This document shows positions 5,677 through 5,945 of a stretch of 5,945 nucleotides of DNA, piece by piece. The position numbers and the translations under genes were made by a program. A model generated the notes under the pieces. The model was not told the origin of the DNA. It saw nothing but the letters and a program-made list of their open reading frames with translations, and searched no databases. The DNA comes from JAFDVL01 sp043736395. GTDB lineage: Bacteria; Acidobacteriota; Blastocatellia; RBC074. The stretch spans positions 1 through 5,945 of the forward strand of contig JAYTCQ010000178.1 in NCBI GenBank assembly GCA_043736395.1. Reading direction: 5' to 3'. Position 1 is the stretch's first letter; each line of letters begins with the position of its first letter.

Positions 5677-5850
5677 GTCAAGTTGGATATCGATGAGTTA
5701 GTGTAATATTAGTCAATAGAGTTGTTCAGAATCAGCAGTGTTTGCTTGATTTTGGGGTGTACGAGAACCTGCTGTAAGTCTGTCTGGCGCGATAGAGTCC
5801 TAGCTATCTAACAAGCGGTAGAAAAAGTCAATGATATAAATATAAGCATT
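5677..5850. other. Non-coding spacer
   Basis: No open frame of useful length, no convincing promoter and no intrinsic terminator seen on either strand. The best stem is a 5-bp GATAG / CTATC pair around 5795-5815, too weak to call. The spacer ends where the insertion-sequence terminus begins. Confidence 0.6.
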
Positions 5851-5921
5851 AGTGTCCGGTTATAAGTCCAATAAGTTCAACTGCTTAGAAAGTGAAGGTA
5901 TCGGAATCTGTAACGGACACT
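5851..5921. repeat. Short inverted repeat, AGTGTCCG arms
   Basis: AGTGTCCG at 5851-5858 and CGGACACT at 5914-5921 are perfect 8-bp arms; allowing one extra G on the left, the match extends to AGTGTCCG(G)TTA and TAACGGACACT. The gap is 55 bases. It may be a terminal plus subterminal transposase site, or the two ends of a 71-bp mini-element. No flanking direct repeat is evident. Confidence 0.5.
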
Positions 5922-5945
5922 CCTGAAGTAGTTGATTTAATGAGG
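5860..5945 (-). CDS. Partial C-terminus of a probable transposase (enters from right edge)
   Basis: Read on the minus strand from 5943 to the TAA at 5862-5860, the frame gives 27 residues. It opens SLNQLLQECPLQIPIP and ends SLSKQLNLLDL. The leucine/proline-rich tail resembles C-termini of some DDE transposases, and the stop falls inside the putative terminal repeat. Twenty-seven residues cannot establish a family, and a second minus-strand frame is also open for 19 codons (ending at 5885), so coding is not certain. This frame is preferred because it is longer, reads more like protein and is consistent with the element boundary. Confidence 0.35.
   Translation of the reverse strand, partial: SLNQLLQECPLQIPIPSLSKQLNLLDL

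Larger units (their letters stand above)
5851..5945 (-). mobile_element. Probable terminus of a second insertion sequence (runs off right edge)
   Basis: The stretch starts with AGTGTCCGGTTATAAGTCC (5851-5869), which looks like a terminal inverted repeat, and a minus-strand frame that stays open from the right edge stops inside that sequence, nine bases from its outer end. A transposase stop lying in the terminal repeat is common in compact insertion sequences. A degenerate inverted copy of the first bases (TAACGGACACT, 5911-5921) lies inside. No target duplication can be checked because the far end is outside the window. The sequence does not match the left-edge element end. Confidence 0.4.

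Noticed and set aside
5322..5681. 119-codon minus-strand frame antiparallel to the SIS gene
   Set aside because: A shadow of the SIS coding strand; no recognisable features or start signals. The same applies to minus-strand frames under the NHL and DUF4127-like genes.
5885..5945. Alternative minus-strand frame at the right edge (LIKSTTSGVSVTDSDTFTF then stop)
   Set aside because: Shorter than the competing frame and does not coincide with the element boundary; cannot be excluded from 19 residues.
1..5945. Composite transposon bounded by two copies of one insertion sequence
   Set aside because: The left element end (near 58-102) and the right terminus (5851 onward) share no terminal sequence that I can see, so they appear to be different elements.

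Overview
The window looks like an accessory stretch of an Acidobacteriota chromosome, probably near Blastocatellia or Solibacter. The main evidence is a large predicted-secreted-type protein that joins NHL repeats to the C-terminal domain first catalogued in Solibacter (TIGR03437). Moderate GC content and a GTAG-plus-hairpin repetitive element fit this. The lineage is inferred from architecture, not from any search.

Layout from left to right. (1) Bases 1-57, minus strand: the first 19 codons of a probable IS630-like transposase running off the left edge. (2) Bases 48-2315, plus strand: an NHL / Ig-like / TIGR03437 protein that has lost its signal peptide and first blades, apparently where the insertion sequence landed. 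(3) Bases 2330-3065, minus strand and convergent with (2): a two-gene operon of a minimal nucleotidyltransferase (MNT) and a HEPN protein, overlapping by 29 bp. It has a near-consensus sigma70-type promoter whose -10 box lies inside an 8+8 bp inverted repeat, and the predicted transcript is almost leaderless. (4) Bases 3249-4535, plus strand and divergent from (3): an exported, divergent DUF4127-like protein. (5) Bases 4530-4630: a 101-bp REPIN-like element made of two GTAG-headed REP hairpins in opposite orientation with perfect 28-bp arms. It supplies the stop codon of the DUF4127-like gene and ends just before the next ribosome binding site. (6) Bases 4642-5676, plus strand: a two-SIS-domain amino-sugar-phosphate deaminase/isomerase of the AgaS/NagB-II/GlmS type. 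(7) Bases 5677-5850: a non-coding spacer. (8) Bases 5851-5945: the terminus of a second, different insertion sequence, with the C-terminal codons of its probable transposase on the minus strand.

The DUF4127-like and SIS genes are co-directional and may form an amino-sugar unit, with an exported protein plus a cytosolic sugar-phosphate enzyme, although the REPIN now separates them. The MNT-HEPN pair is a toxin-antitoxin-type module of a clade without the usual HEPN RNase motif. Mobile-element pieces at both edges, a decapitated gene and a REPIN inside a possible operon mark the locus as one that has been remodelled repeatedly. I saw no tRNA, rRNA, CRISPR array or convincing intrinsic terminator.
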